Assembly: GCF_017744695.1 (NCBI RefSeq)
Contig: NZ_JAGIAS010000005.1
Coordinates: 372,001 to 436,000, forward strand
DNA: 64,000 bases
Origin: Dyadobacter sp.
Lineage (GTDB): Bacteria > Bacteroidota > Bacteroidia > Cytophagales > Spirosomataceae
Direction of reading: 5' to 3'
Numbering within the stretch: the first letter of the stretch is position 1; every line of letters starts with the position of its first letter. Shown here one piece after another: positions 34,778-44,165 of this stretch. The notes under the pieces are model-generated. The model saw only the letters and a list, made by a program, of their open reading frames with translations, was not told the DNA's origin and did no database searches. The position numbers and the translations under genes are program-made.

Positions 34778-36580
34778 TCACCTGATGATCACTTTCGGGA
34801 TCTCGATTTCGACACGGATGCCGTTTTGATTCTCGCTGTGGATCTGTATTTTGCCATGCAGGCTTTCCACACGGCTTTTGATATTTCTCAATCCAACTCC
34901 CTGCCGGCTCGGCTCGATCATGCCGGTACCGTTGTCGCTCACCACCAGGACAATCGTTTTGAGGTTTTCGGTCAGGTCGACCGAAGCCTCGGTGGCGCCG
35001 GAGTGTTTGATAATGTTGTTGGTTAATTCCAATACAATGCTGTACAGCTCAAACTCGATCTTATTGTTGAGCCGGTTGTTCATTCCCTTCTGGTTGAATG
35101 CGAATGCGATATTCTTGTTTTCGTTCAGTTTGCTGATGAGTCGTTGCACGGCCATGATCAGTCCATGCTCTTCGAGTTCAGCCGGCATGAGGTTGTGCGA
35201 TAGGCTCCGCACTTCTTTATAAGCGGCTCCCACCATCTGGTGTACGCTTTCGTAGATCTTCTGTTCTTCTTCGGAAAGTACTTTTTTATCAATTCCATAT
35301 AAATACCAGTTCAGCGACGCCAGTGTGCCGCCCAGGTGGTCGTGCAGTTCGGCGGCAACGCGCTTTCTTTCGATAGTCTGTCCTTCGATCAATGCTGCCT
35401 GAATCTCGGCGTTTTTCCTGCGAAGCTTTTTGTTATTGAACCAAAGAAAGACTGCGGAAAGGATAACGAGGCAGGAGAAGCCGATCAGGAACCGCTGAAC
35501 GGTGCGCTGCTCGCTGATAATTTTCTGCTGGATTTCAGAGTCCATCAGCTTGTTGTCGTACATCAGCTGGTACATCGTGTATTGGCGTTTGATCGTCTCG
35601 TCATGGATCATGCGCCGCGTGTAGTTGACCGCCTGGCTGTAATTCAGGGCTACATCGTACATCTCTTTGGCTTTGTAAGAGCGGGAGAGCGTTACCAGGG
35701 CCCAGTTGGTTTGCTGGGTCGAATGATAAATTTTGGAATAGGTCAATGCCCTGAGGCCTGCCTCGATGGACTGGTCGTATTTTTTTTGGTAATAGTAGAT
35801 ATTGCTAAGGTCGTTCAGGCAGTTTAATTCTCCATACCTGTTCTGGATTTTCCGGAATAGCGCGATGCTTTGCAAAAAGTACTTTTCAGCTTCGGCGTAG
35901 TTGCCCGTGCGCACGCGCATGTAGCCTATGCTTTGCAGGACAGTAGCGCGGCCCCAATCGGAGTTCATTTTATCGAACATCTTGTACGACTGGTCGTACA
36001 GCCTCAGCGCCGCGTCATACATACTTTTTTCGCGGTAGCAGTTGCCCAGATTCTCGATGCTTAATGCGAGCGAGCTGTCGGCTTTCAGTTGCGTGAAAAT
36101 CTGTATGGCATGCTCGTAGTTGATCCGGGAAGAATCCCACTGACGATACTCGGAGTAGCTTTCTCCCAGGAAGCGTTTGCCGTGTGCGGTGAACATCGGC
36201 ATGTTCAGCTGCTTTGACAGGGTGATCGTTTCATTGGAAAGCTCGCGCAAAACATCGTAGCTGCCATCCAGCAAATAATAGGTGCTCAGCAGGTTGTACG
36301 CAAGGAGTTTTCCTTTCGCCCATTGATGCTTTTGGGAAAGCCGCAGTACGTGTTTGGAATAGAACATCGACTTTTCGGCATCCTGAAACAGGTACTCGGA
36401 GGCAAGTTTATGGTACTTGTGGATCAGGACGGTGTCTTCGGCAAAGCCTTCCTGCGGCTTGGATTCCACTACTTCTGTACTCCTTGTTGCGCCATTGCCC
36501 TGCCCGGTGGAGGTGCATTGGCTGAAAGAAAGAACACATCCTAACGCGAAGAGGAGAATTAGTTTGTAGAATTCATTCAT
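34778..36580 (-). CDS. TPR histidine kinase of the NarX/HisKA_3 class, orphan
   Basis: Protein of 600 residues. N-terminal signal or lipobox (FSQC, Cys22), periplasmic TPR-like repeats about 60-320 (six or so), membrane segment about 364-382, coiled coil, HisKA_3 with His413 (AAELHDHLGGTL), and HATPase (LELTNNIIKHSGA, SDNGTGM, GVGLRNIKSRVESL). Kinases of this class usually pair with a LuxR-type regulator; none lies adjacent. It may sense envelope state through the TPR region. Monocistronic. Confidence 0.88.
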   Translation of the reverse strand: MNEFYKLILLFALGCVLSFSQCTSTGQGNGATRSTEVVESKPQEGFAEDTVLIHKYHKLASEYLFQDAEKSMFYSKHVLRLSQKHQWAKGKLLAYNLLSTYYLLDGSYDVLRELSNETITLSKQLNMPMFTAHGKRFLGESYSEYRQWDSSRINYEHAIQIFTQLKADSSLALSIENLGNCYREKSMYDAALRLYDQSYKMFDKMNSDWGRATVLQSIGYMRVRTGNYAEAEKYFLQSIALFRKIQNRYGELNCLNDLSNIYYYQKKYDQSIEAGLRALTYSKIYHSTQQTNWALVTLSRSYKAKEMYDVALNYSQAVNYTRRMIHDETIKRQYTMYQLMYDNKLMDSEIQQKIISEQRTVQRFLIGFSCLVILSAVFLWFNNKKLRRKNAEIQAALIEGQTIERKRVAAELHDHLGGTLASLNWYLYGIDKKVLSEEEQKIYESVHQMVGAAYKEVRSLSHNLMPAELEEHGLIMAVQRLISKLNENKNIAFAFNQKGMNNRLNNKIEFELYSIVLELTNNIIKHSGATEASVDLTENLKTIVLVVSDNGTGMIEPSRQGVGLRNIKSRVESLHGKIQIHSENQNGIRVEIEIPKVIIR

Positions 36581-36650
36581 ATAACACTGTTCTCTTGTGA
36601 GTTAGGTGCGTAGCGGGTTGTCGAAGGCTGGTTTAATAAGGCAGGCGCGA

Positions 36651-37274
36651 CTAGCCTTTACTTACAAAAATATTGTCTTTTATGTAATATCTGTAAGGAA
36701 GTTCGCGGCCGACGTTAATGCCGATACGTGGGCCGGATATAATCGCCTGAGGAGCAGCGACTGGCGCGCGGAGGTATAATGCATCACCGATGAGCAGGGT
36801 AGCATTGTGCTTCTCGCGATCAATGCCCATGGCTTGTACCAGTTTGCCGGGCCCGCGGCAAAGTTCTTTGTGTGTAACCCTACCGGTAATGGGCATACCG
36901 GGTGTTTTTCCGGGCCGGATAAGCCTGCGCATTTCCATCAGTTCGACACCGGCGGTGGGCTGCAATGCGCGTATCAGCACCGCTTCCCCGGTGCCTTCCG
37001 CATTGCTGACAATATTGAAGCATTGGTACATGCCGTAAATCAGGTACACATACACCGTACCTGCGATGCCATACATCGGCTCGGTGCGCGCTGTCCGCCG
37101 GTTGAAGGCGTGACAGGCGGGATCATCCTGCAAATAGGCCTCCGTTTCGACGATTATGCCGCTTGTGAGGCCATCCGGACTTTCATGCACCAGTTCACAG
37201 CCCAGCAGCTTTTGCGCGAGCGTGCGGGTATCGTAATCGGAAAAGAAGGAAAGCGGAAGCTTCTCTCCTGGCAT
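36651..37274 (-). CDS. DNA-3-methyladenine glycosylase (AAG/MPG)
   Basis: Protein of 207 residues matching the AAG family: LAQKLLGCELVH, then IVETEAYLQDDPACHAF with the catalytic Glu, GIAGTVYVYLIYGMYQCFNIV, and GPGKLVQAMGID. It removes alkylated purines in base excision repair. Its ATG shares one base with the TGA of yicC (TGATG), so the two are coupled. Confidence 0.93.
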   Translation of the reverse strand: MPGEKLPLSFFSDYDTRTLAQKLLGCELVHESPDGLTSGIIVETEAYLQDDPACHAFNRRTARTEPMYGIAGTVYVYLIYGMYQCFNIVSNAEGTGEAVLIRALQPTAGVELMEMRRLIRPGKTPGMPITGRVTHKELCRGPGKLVQAMGIDREKHNATLLIGDALYLRAPVAAPQAIISGPRIGINVGRELPYRYYIKDNIFVSKG

Positions 37275-38161
37275 CAGATAATATTCATCGTTTGCTCCTT
37301 GATTTTTTCGAGCTCGTCCTTCATTTGTACCACCAGATGCTGGATTGTGGCGTCGTTGGCTTTCGAGCCGATGGTATTGATTTCCCGGCCGATTTCCTGC
37401 GCGATGAAGTTGAGCTTTTTACCGTTGCTTTCGGAAGCATTCATCGTCTCGGTGAAATAGGTAAGATGGTTGGCCAAACGGATCTTCTCTTCGGAGATAT
37501 CGAATTTCTCGACATAATAGATCAGCTCCTGTTCGAAACGGTTCGGGTCGAAATTGTCGTCGGTCAGCAGATCCCTTACCTGCTTTTCGAGGCGTTCCCG
37601 AACGGCTGGAATCCGGGTTTTGTCTTGCTCTGCTACCTGGTCGAGCAGGTTCTGGATGGTCGAGATGTATTCGGAGAACTTCTCGGCAGTCATGCGACCT
37701 TCCTGCTCGCGGAAAACAGAACATTTGCGGAGGGCTTCCATCACGGCAACTTTGATCTGAGCCCAGTCATTTTCCTTGCTCGATTCGTCTACCGTTTCAT
37801 TGTTGTAGGCATTGGGCATTTGCAATGCGATACGAAGCAATTCGGTGGTATCCGGTGTGAAACCAAGCGAACCTGCCGTTTCCGACAAGTCGTGATAATA
37901 GGCACTCACCAGCGGCCGGTTTACGGATGTGGAAGCGACAGTTTTACCAACAGGCTGTACTGTCAAAGTAAACTCAACCTTACCGCGTTCCAGCGACTGG
38001 GTAATGAGGTTACGGATTTCGATCTCCCTTTCAGAGTAGTTACGCGGTACGCGACAGTAAATATCCAGGAATTTGGAGTTCAATGTCTTGATTTCCACCG
38101 TGACATTGATCGATTCGGATTCGATGTTGGATACACCGTATCCGGTCATTGATTTTAACAT
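37274..38161 (-). CDS. yicC: YicC-type endoribonuclease
   Basis: Protein of 295 residues starting MLKSMTGYGVSNIE, the diagnostic N-terminus of the YicC family. A C-terminal DUF1732 region is present (GKKLNFIAQEIGREINTIGSKAND, with metal-site residues). Family members are endoribonucleases involved in RNA turnover. Operon with the glycosylase gene (1-bp overlap) and possibly pdxA (33 bp upstream). Confidence 0.93.
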   Translation of the reverse strand: MLKSMTGYGVSNIESESINVTVEIKTLNSKFLDIYCRVPRNYSEREIEIRNLITQSLERGKVEFTLTVQPVGKTVASTSVNRPLVSAYYHDLSETAGSLGFTPDTTELLRIALQMPNAYNNETVDESSKENDWAQIKVAVMEALRKCSVFREQEGRMTAEKFSEYISTIQNLLDQVAEQDKTRIPAVRERLEKQVRDLLTDDNFDPNRFEQELIYYVEKFDISEEKIRLANHLTYFTETMNASESNGKKLNFIAQEIGREINTIGSKANDATIQHLVVQMKDELEKIKEQTMNII

Positions 38162-38194
38162 AAGAATGTGCGTTGGTTCCGGTGAAGGAACGGG

Positions 38195-39301
38195 TTAATT
38201 AAATCGCTGCTTTCCTCCCGACTTAGCCGGATGCTGGCTTTCGGATGGCTGTGGCTTCGAGATCAATGCATTTTTATCCATTTCGGCGTTGAAAATGCGG
38301 AATCTCGATACGTCGCAGGCCAGGTACAGCGCTTGCAGCAATGAGCCGGGTTCTGCGAGGTTTTTTCCCGCAATATTATAGGCAGTGCCATGGTCGGGCG
38401 AGGTGCGTACAGCGGAAAGCCCAGCCGTGAAATTCACGCCTTCGTTGAATGCGAGTGTTTTGAATGGGATCAGGCCCTGGTCGTGGTACATCGCAAGCAC
38501 TGCGTCATACTGGCGGTACGTGCTGGCGGCGAAGAAACCATCGGCAGGGAACGGGCCTACGACGAGGTTCCCTTTTTCCTTGAACTGCTTGATGACCGGC
38601 TGGATGATTTCGATCTCCTCCGATCCGAGCAAACCATTCTCGCCCGCGTGCGGGTTGAGGCCCAGCACAGCCAGTTTAGGTTTTTTTATACCAAAATCTC
38701 CTTTCAACGATTGCAAAATCTGCTCGATCTTGGCTGTGAGTTTTTCAGCCGTGATGTGTTCGCGGACATTTTGCAATGGTATATGGCCCGTAAGCACGCC
38801 TACGCGCAGGTCGCCTGCCACCATGAACATCAGCGCATCATCCTTGCCGAATGCCTGCGCGAGGAATTCAGTATGGCCGGGGAATTTGAAATCTTCGTTC
38901 TGGATATTATCCTTATTAATCGGGCCGGTTACGAGGGCTTGTATTTTACCTTCTTTGAGGTCTTCCACGGCGCGCTTCAGGGATGCAAAAGAACCCTGAC
39001 CGGCTTCGACGGTGATCTTTCCGGGCTGTATCTCCGTCTGATGGTCGTGCCAGCAAGTGATGACGTTCGTGAGTTTATGGTTGGCCTGCTCGGCTTTCTG
39101 GATGCCATGCAGGTTCCAGTCTTTCATTTCAAGCAGGTTGCGGTACTGGTTCAATACTCTCAGGGAGCCGTAAATGATTGGTGTGCACAATTTGGATAAC
39201 TGGTTCCCCTCTAATGCTTTAAGGATTACTTCCGGGCCAATGCCGTTATAATCGCCGATTGTGATCCCGATGACCGGTTTATCACTGTGTTGTTCGCTCA
39301 T
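38195..39301 (-). CDS. pdxA: 4-hydroxythreonine-4-phosphate dehydrogenase PdxA
   Basis: Starting at ATG 39301 (MSEQHSDKPVIGITIGDYNGIGPE) gives 368 residues. Motifs are ITIGDYNGIGPEV, VTGPINKDNI, FPGHTEFLAQAF, LNPHAGENG and MYHDQGLIPFK, including the metal-binding His residues. It oxidises 4-phosphohydroxy-L-threonine for pyridoxal phosphate synthesis. A C-terminal tail of about 25 residues (QPSESQHPAKSGGKQ) is basic. Divergent from the dehydrogenase gene. Confidence 0.93.
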   Translation of the reverse strand: MSEQHSDKPVIGITIGDYNGIGPEVILKALEGNQLSKLCTPIIYGSLRVLNQYRNLLEMKDWNLHGIQKAEQANHKLTNVITCWHDHQTEIQPGKITVEAGQGSFASLKRAVEDLKEGKIQALVTGPINKDNIQNEDFKFPGHTEFLAQAFGKDDALMFMVAGDLRVGVLTGHIPLQNVREHITAEKLTAKIEQILQSLKGDFGIKKPKLAVLGLNPHAGENGLLGSEEIEIIQPVIKQFKEKGNLVVGPFPADGFFAASTYRQYDAVLAMYHDQGLIPFKTLAFNEGVNFTAGLSAVRTSPDHGTAYNIAGKNLAEPGSLLQALYLACDVSRFRIFNAEMDKNALISKPQPSESQHPAKSGGKQRFN

Positions 39302-39345
39302 GTAGGTAAATGCTGTTCTATGTGTTCTCCTGCGTAATTCTGTAT

Positions 39346-39353
39346 TACTTTTG
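39346..39353 (+). promoter_or_regulatory. -7 promoter element of the dehydrogenase gene
   Basis: TACTTTTG, an exact TAnnTTTG, 44 bp upstream of the start at 39397. No clear TTTG at the right upstream distance, so the promoter may need an activator. Confidence 0.45.
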
Positions 39354-39396
39354 CCGAACGGTTCAACCGGCAAGTTACAAAAAATCCTGTGCTACT

Positions 39397-40323
39397 ATGA
39401 AAATCCTGATCGCAGACTCCATGCATAACTCATTATTCGAGATGCTGGACGAGCAAAAGTGGGAATACGATTACCATCCTGAATACAAAAGAGAAGACAT
39501 AAAAAATGCATTGCCCGGCTATGATGGGCTGATGATCCGCAGTAAGACGTTCCTGGATCGTGAAATGCTTGAAAACGCGAAAAAATTGCGGTTCATCGCA
39601 CGCGCAGGCGCAGGGCTCGACCTGATCGACCTGGATGTGGCCAAAGCGTTGAATATCGAGGTGTTTCACGCCGGTACCGGCAATCGTGACGCCGTTGCGG
39701 AGCAGGCCTTAGGCATGCTGCTGGCGCTTTTTAACAACATTCTGCGTGCCGACCGGCAGGTAAGGAATGGCATCTGGGACCGCGAAGGCAATAGGGGAGT
39801 GGAGTTGATGGGCAAAACCGTTGGTCTGATCGGCTATGGTAACAATGGCTCTGCTACTGCGAAGAGGCTCAGCGGTTTTGGCTGTAAAGTGCTTGCGTAT
39901 GACAAGTACCGTGATAATTACGGCGACGCTTTTGCGACGGAATCGTCTATTTCGGAAATTCAGCGCGAGGCCGACATTCTCAGCCTGCACATTCCATTGA
40001 CGGACATTACCCGTTACCTGGTTAATGACGAATTTATTAGCGGTTTCGCCAAGCCGTTTTATTTGTTGAACTTATCCAGAGGCGAGGTAGTGCAATTAAA
40101 GGCGGTAACCAAAGCTTTGGAGTCGGGGAAAATCCGGGGAGCTTGCCTGGATGTACTCGAAAATGAAAAGATCGGAAAACTGACCGCTGAACAGCAGGAG
40201 GTGTTCGATTATTTATGCACGTCGGACCGTGTGGTGCTTACGCCGCATATCGGAGGCTGGACCCATGAGAGCTATGTACGGATCAATGAGGTGTTGGTGG
40301 ATCAGATTCGAAACTGGCTATAA
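39397..40323 (+). CDS. D-2-hydroxyacid dehydrogenase (phosphoglycerate dehydrogenase-like)
   Basis: Starting at ATG 39397 (MKILIADSMHNSLFEML) gives 308 residues. Conserved elements are the RAGAGLDLIDL substrate loop, the NAD site VGLIGYGNNGSATAKRL, the Arg in NLSRGEVV, a Glu in CLDVLENEKIG, and His in LTPHIGGWT. A cytoplasmic oxidoreductase acting on D-2-hydroxyacids or 3-phosphoglycerate. It lacks the ACT domain of longer SerA enzymes. Confidence 0.88.
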   Translation: MKILIADSMHNSLFEMLDEQKWEYDYHPEYKREDIKNALPGYDGLMIRSKTFLDREMLENAKKLRFIARAGAGLDLIDLDVAKALNIEVFHAGTGNRDAVAEQALGMLLALFNNILRADRQVRNGIWDREGNRGVELMGKTVGLIGYGNNGSATAKRLSGFGCKVLAYDKYRDNYGDAFATESSISEIQREADILSLHIPLTDITRYLVNDEFISGFAKPFYLLNLSRGEVVQLKAVTKALESGKIRGACLDVLENEKIGKLTAEQQEVFDYLCTSDRVVLTPHIGGWTHESYVRINEVLVDQIRNWL

Positions 40324-40330
40324 ACAAATA

Positions 40331-40349
40331 TGCCGACCAATGGTCGGCA
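40331..40349. terminator. Hairpin after the dehydrogenase gene
   Basis: TGCCGACC-AAT-GGTCGGCA, perfect 8-base stem 7 bp past the stop. No T run, so termination is uncertain. It may serve both convergent genes. Confidence 0.5.
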
Positions 40350-40383
40350 CGTTTGCATCTATTAGCCATGAAAAATAAAATAC

Positions 40384-40950
40384 TTACTTGCCAAGTGTAC
40401 CGCGAAGCGCACGTGGGATTTCAACTGATGCGATCGGGTTGCTTGCCGCTGTCAATATAACAAAATTTTCAGCTTTGAGTGCACCAACCTTCACAGATTT
40501 TCCTAAATCTAGTTCAGTCACATCAACATTTACATAGTCAGGGATGTTCTCCGCAAGACCTTGTACGCGCAATTTACGCAATTTTTGGTTCATTTTACCA
40601 CCTTTCATAACGCCGGCGGATGTACCTGTCAATTTGATAGGCACTTCAACTTTAATTTCTTTTCCGGGTACGATTTGAAGAAAATCCGCGTGGATCAACG
40701 CATCGTTTACCGGGTGGTATTGTGTTTCCTGAAGAATCGCATTGTACTCGGTACCTTCGATATTCAGTGTAACGTTAAAAATATCCGGTGTGAAAAGCAA
40801 TTCACGGAACAACATAGCAGGTGCATAGAAATGCACTTGTTCGCTTCCTCCGTACAGCACAGATGGAACATAACCCTGAGCGCGCAAGTTTTGTGATTCC
40901 ACCTTGCCGAGATTCGCTCTTTTAAACCCTACAATCTCAAGACTTTTCAT
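40384..40950 (-). CDS. rplY: Ribosomal protein bL25, long form
   Basis: Protein of 188 residues starting MKSLEIVGFKRANLGK. The N-terminal L25 domain (about 1-95) is followed by the TL5/CTC beta-domain (about 100-180), the long form common outside Enterobacteria. It binds 5S rRNA. Operon with prs (35 bp gap) on the minus strand, as in many Bacteroidota. Confidence 0.93.
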   Translation of the reverse strand: MKSLEIVGFKRANLGKVESQNLRAQGYVPSVLYGGSEQVHFYAPAMLFRELLFTPDIFNVTLNIEGTEYNAILQETQYHPVNDALIHADFLQIVPGKEIKVEVPIKLTGTSAGVMKGGKMNQKLRKLRVQGLAENIPDYVNVDVTELDLGKSVKVGALKAENFVILTAASNPIASVEIPRALRGTLGK

Positions 40951-40985
40951 AAGAAATTTTATAAGAAAGTTAAATAAAAGAAAAT

Positions 40986-41930
40986 TTACTGAGAATTTAT
41001 AAACAATGAACTAATAGATTCGTGATCGCGGATCCGACCTATTGCCTTTGCAAAAATTTCTGCAACAGACAGTACGCGGATTTTTTCATTCTGTTGCTTA
41101 AGAGGAATAGTATCTGTTACAATTAACTCTTCAAGCACTGAATTGGCAATATTTTCATGCGCCTTGCCCGACATGATCGCGTGGGTACTGATCGCCCGCA
41201 CGGACGTCGCACCCTTTTCCATGATAATCTCGGCTGCCTTGCAAAGCGTACCACCCGTGTCGATCAGGTCGTCTACCAGCACTACGTCCATCCCTTCCAC
41301 ATCTCCGATCACCTGCATGCTCGCGATTTCGTTGGCGCGTTTTCGGTGCTTGTCGCACAGGATCATGTCCGCGTTCAGGAACTTGGCAAAATTCCGTGCA
41401 CGTGCGGCGCCGCCTACGTCGGGCGATGCGATCAGCAGATTTTTGAGGTTCAGGGATTTAATATAAGGAACAAAAATAGATGTTCCTTCGAGGTGGTCGA
41501 CAGGCAGGTCTAGAAAGCCCTGGATCTGTCCGGCGTGTAAGTCTATGGTCATCACGCGGTCAACTCCTACTGCCGTAAGGAGGTTGGCAACGACTTTCGC
41601 TGCGATCGCCACGCGTGGCTTGTCTTTTCTGTCTTGTCTGGCGTAGCCGAAATAGGGGATTACCACCGTCACATAATGCGCCGAAGCACGACGGGCCGCA
41701 TCCACCATCAGCAGCAACTCCATCAGGTTATCGGCAGGAGGGAACGTAGATTGAATGAGAAATACATCACAACCCCTGATCGACTCCTCGAAACTTGGCG
41801 ACAGTTCACCATCGCTGAATTTCCGCAACGTGTAGCCTCCCAGTTCCTTACCATAATACCTGGCAATGTCTTTGGCCAAATATTCGGACTGACTCCCCGA
41901 AAATATTTTTACTGTATTGAATGAACCCAT
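40986..41930 (-). CDS. prs: Ribose-phosphate pyrophosphokinase
   Basis: ATG 41930 (MGSFNTVKIFSGSQS) gives 314 residues; the codon two positions upstream is TTG. Motifs are FSDGELSP, IPYFGYARQDRKDKPR (flexible loop), TIDLHAGQIQGFLDLPVDHL, and the PRPP-binding site VDDLIDTGGT. It makes PRPP from ribose 5-phosphate and ATP. Upstream on the minus strand is TAATTTTG as a possible -7 element. Confidence 0.96.
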   Translation of the reverse strand: MGSFNTVKIFSGSQSEYLAKDIARYYGKELGGYTLRKFSDGELSPSFEESIRGCDVFLIQSTFPPADNLMELLLMVDAARRASAHYVTVVIPYFGYARQDRKDKPRVAIAAKVVANLLTAVGVDRVMTIDLHAGQIQGFLDLPVDHLEGTSIFVPYIKSLNLKNLLIASPDVGGAARARNFAKFLNADMILCDKHRKRANEIASMQVIGDVEGMDVVLVDDLIDTGGTLCKAAEIIMEKGATSVRAISTHAIMSGKAHENIANSVLEELIVTDTIPLKQQNEKIRVLSVAEIFAKAIGRIRDHESISSLFINSQ

Positions 41931-41968
41931 GGCCAAACTAAAATTTGCGCAAAATTAAATAAAACCAG

Positions 41969-42547
41969 TTAATTAAGATAATATCTTTTTAAAAAAATAT
42001 AATAAAGCTGAACAAAGCAGTATCCGACCAGCAGCCCGACCAGCGCTCCGACAAGAATATCGAGCGGGTAATGCACCCCTACATATACGCGGCTATATGC
42101 GTAAACGACCGCCCAGAGGAACAAAAAAGCCATTTGCGGGACCTTCCGACGCAGCAGGCTAAACCACGTGATAGCCAATGCAAAGCTGGTGGATGCGTGC
42201 GAAGACGCGAAGCCGTACAGGCCGCCGCAGTCGGTTACGTGGTGCATGACGGTCGTGATCGTGGGGTCGTGGCAGGGCCTTAACCTTAGAAAGTACGGTT
42301 TCATGAGCCCGGAGGTGATTTTGTCTGCCGCGGCTACGGCCAATACTACGGCGATGACGATGAACCCGCCTCTTTTCCAGCCTTCTGTGCGAATCGTCAA
42401 TGCGATGAGCAAAATGTACAACGGAACCCACGTAAACTTATAGGTAACCCAGTACATCACCGTGTCGAGCCAGGGTGTGTGCAGGCCGTTGAGCCATATA
42501 AACAGCTCCTGATCGGCGCGGACTATGCTATGTACCGCATCCGTCAT
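41969..42547 (-). CDS. PAP2-family membrane phosphatase
   Basis: Protein of 192 residues with about five to six membrane segments. The three phosphatase signatures are KPYFLRLRPC (variant of KxxxxxxRP), SSHAS, and SRVYVGVHYPLDILVG. It dephosphorylates a lipid phosphate, perhaps undecaprenyl or phosphatidic species. Its ATG overlaps the trpS stop by 4 bp. Confidence 0.9.
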   Translation of the reverse strand: MTDAVHSIVRADQELFIWLNGLHTPWLDTVMYWVTYKFTWVPLYILLIALTIRTEGWKRGGFIVIAVVLAVAAADKITSGLMKPYFLRLRPCHDPTITTVMHHVTDCGGLYGFASSHASTSFALAITWFSLLRRKVPQMAFLFLWAVVYAYSRVYVGVHYPLDILVGALVGLLVGYCFVQLYYIFLKRYYLN

Positions 42548-43521
42548 GAACTGAAACCGAGCACTTTTCTGACCTTGCCGATTGTTTCCTGCGCGATTTC
42601 GCGGGCCTTGGCTTCGCCTTCCACCAAAATGCCTTCCAGCTCATCCGTGTTTTCCATATAATAATTGAAAATGCGGCGTGGCTCAGCGAACACTTCCATA
42701 AAGCATTCGAAAAGTGCCTGTTTGGCGTGGCCGTAGCCATAGCCGCCGTTCAGGTAATTCTGGCGCATGGTTTCGATATCGGCCTCGTTCGCTACCAGGC
42801 TGTAAAGCTGGAACGTGATGTCGTTGTCGGGGTCCTTGGGTTCTTCGAGCTGTTTCGAATCGGAGAGGATCTTTTTCGTTACCTTTTTCAACTCGTTCTC
42901 CGGCAGGAAGATATCGATGTAGTTATGGTACGATTTACTCATTTTCTGCCCGTCGAGCCCGGGGATCGTCATAATGCGTTCGTCGATCTTCGGCTCGGGA
43001 AGTACCAGAATATCTTCACCCGCCAGGATATTGAAGCGGTTGGCAATGTCCTTGCTCATTTCCAAATGCTGCTTCTGATCTTTGCCTACCGGGATGATAT
43101 TGGCATTATAAAGCAGAATATCGGCCGCTTGTAGTACCGGATAGGTGAAAAGCCCTGCATTTACATCCGCCAGTTTCTCCGACTTGTCTTTGAAAGAAGT
43201 GGCATTGGCCAGCATCGGGAACGGCGTGAAGCAGTTCAGGTACCAATTGAGCTCGGTGTGCTCCTGCACCCGCGACTGGCGCCAGAATACATTTTTTTTG
43301 TAATCGAATCCGAATGCGAGCCAGGTCGCTGCAATCGCACGGACATATTCGCCACGTTCAACACCGTTTTTGAGTGTCGTAAGCGAATGGAGGTCTGCAA
43401 TGAAGAAAAAGGATTCGTTCTGGGGATTTTTAGAGAGTTCGATCGCAGGTTTGATGGCTCCCAGGATGTTACCCAGGTGAGGTCGCCCGCTGCTTTGAAT
43501 GCCTGTTAGGATTCTGGCCAT
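42544..43521 (-). CDS. trpS: Tryptophan-tRNA ligase
   Basis: Protein of 325 residues. Class I synthetase motifs are GRPHLGNI (HIGH-like) and KMSKS (GQKMSKSYHN). Length matches bacterial TrpS. Cytoplasmic, charges tRNA-Trp. Upstream, 16 bp away, ends the toxin gene on the same strand, so there may be read-through from that module. Confidence 0.96.
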   Translation of the reverse strand: MARILTGIQSSGRPHLGNILGAIKPAIELSKNPQNESFFFIADLHSLTTLKNGVERGEYVRAIAATWLAFGFDYKKNVFWRQSRVQEHTELNWYLNCFTPFPMLANATSFKDKSEKLADVNAGLFTYPVLQAADILLYNANIIPVGKDQKQHLEMSKDIANRFNILAGEDILVLPEPKIDERIMTIPGLDGQKMSKSYHNYIDIFLPENELKKVTKKILSDSKQLEEPKDPDNDITFQLYSLVANEADIETMRQNYLNGGYGYGHAKQALFECFMEVFAEPRRIFNYYMENTDELEGILVEGEAKAREIAQETIGKVRKVLGFSS

Positions 43522-43537
43522 TTATTACTATTGATAC

Positions 43538-43831
43538 TTAGTTACGTGATGTTGGTTTGCGGCGATTGTCCCAGAAATAAAGTAAAAGAATATGATCCTC
43601 TTTTACTTCATAAAACAATGAGCATTGTTTTGTGAGAAATCCTCTGCGTATTTCCCGCCTTGATTTGGAAGCTTTGTACATCAAGGGAAACGACGATATC
43701 TGTTTCAGAACATCCCTGGTTGTCCGAAAGAATTTACGGACCTCTTTTTCAGACCAATTCAGTTCTAAGTGTGTGATGATGTCAGCAAAGGTATCTTCTG
43801 CTTCGGCCGACCAATGAATGGGTAAGATCAT
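43538..43831 (-). CDS. RelE/ParE-type toxin
   Basis: Protein of 97 residues of the RelE/ParE fold: HWSAEAEDTFADIITHLELNWSEKEV, then SFPLMYKASKSRREIRRGFLTKQCSLFYEVKEDHILLLYFWDNRRKP. The basic C-terminus is typical. Could be a gyrase poison (ParE) or an mRNA nuclease (RelE); not resolvable here. Its ATG overlaps the antitoxin stop (ATGA). Confidence 0.85.
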   Translation of the reverse strand: MILPIHWSAEAEDTFADIITHLELNWSEKEVRKFFRTTRDVLKQISSFPLMYKASKSRREIRRGFLTKQCSLFYEVKEDHILLLYFWDNRRKPTSRN

Positions 43832-44049
43832 AAATACTTACTGTACTTAGCCATAACTTCGTCGTGAGGCTTCGTCTGACCTGCCATTGCCTGTTTCTGC
43901 GCTCGATCTATTCCATCCTTCACATGGTCAGGTAGTTCATCCCAAAAGTCTGTTTCCCCCAGTCTCTTTTGGATGTCCTCCCAATCTTTCAAAGAGATAT
44001 AAACGCCCGTTCTCTCTCCATTTTCATTTGACAAATACTGCACATTCAT
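43828..44049 (-). CDS. Antitoxin partner of the RelE/ParE toxin
   Basis: ATG 44049 (MNVQYLSNENGERTGVYISLKDWEDIQ) gives 73 residues; the upstream in-frame codon is TTG. The N-terminus resembles short Phd/YefM- or DUF-type antitoxins that carry no full DNA-binding domain. Acidic and helical. Overlap and order (antitoxin first) fit a type II module. It may neutralise the toxin and repress its own promoter. Confidence 0.75.
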   Translation of the reverse strand: MNVQYLSNENGERTGVYISLKDWEDIQKRLGETDFWDELPDHVKDGIDRAQKQAMAGQTKPHDEVMAKYSKYL

Positions 44050-44132
44050 AGCTTTCAACAGGTTAGCGATTCTAGATGAACTTTGCCCTTAACTACTTCC
44101 CAAAATTCGTTAAATTGAACCAGAAAACGTAG

Positions 44133-44140
44133 TAAATTTG
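44133..44140 (+). promoter_or_regulatory. -7 promoter element of the DUF2461 gene
   Basis: TAAATTTG, exact TAnnTTTG, 25 bp before the start codon. The nearest upstream TTG is only 15 bp away, slightly short of the usual spacing. Confidence 0.4.
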
Positions 44141-44165
44141 AATTTTATACCTTCACCAACACGAC

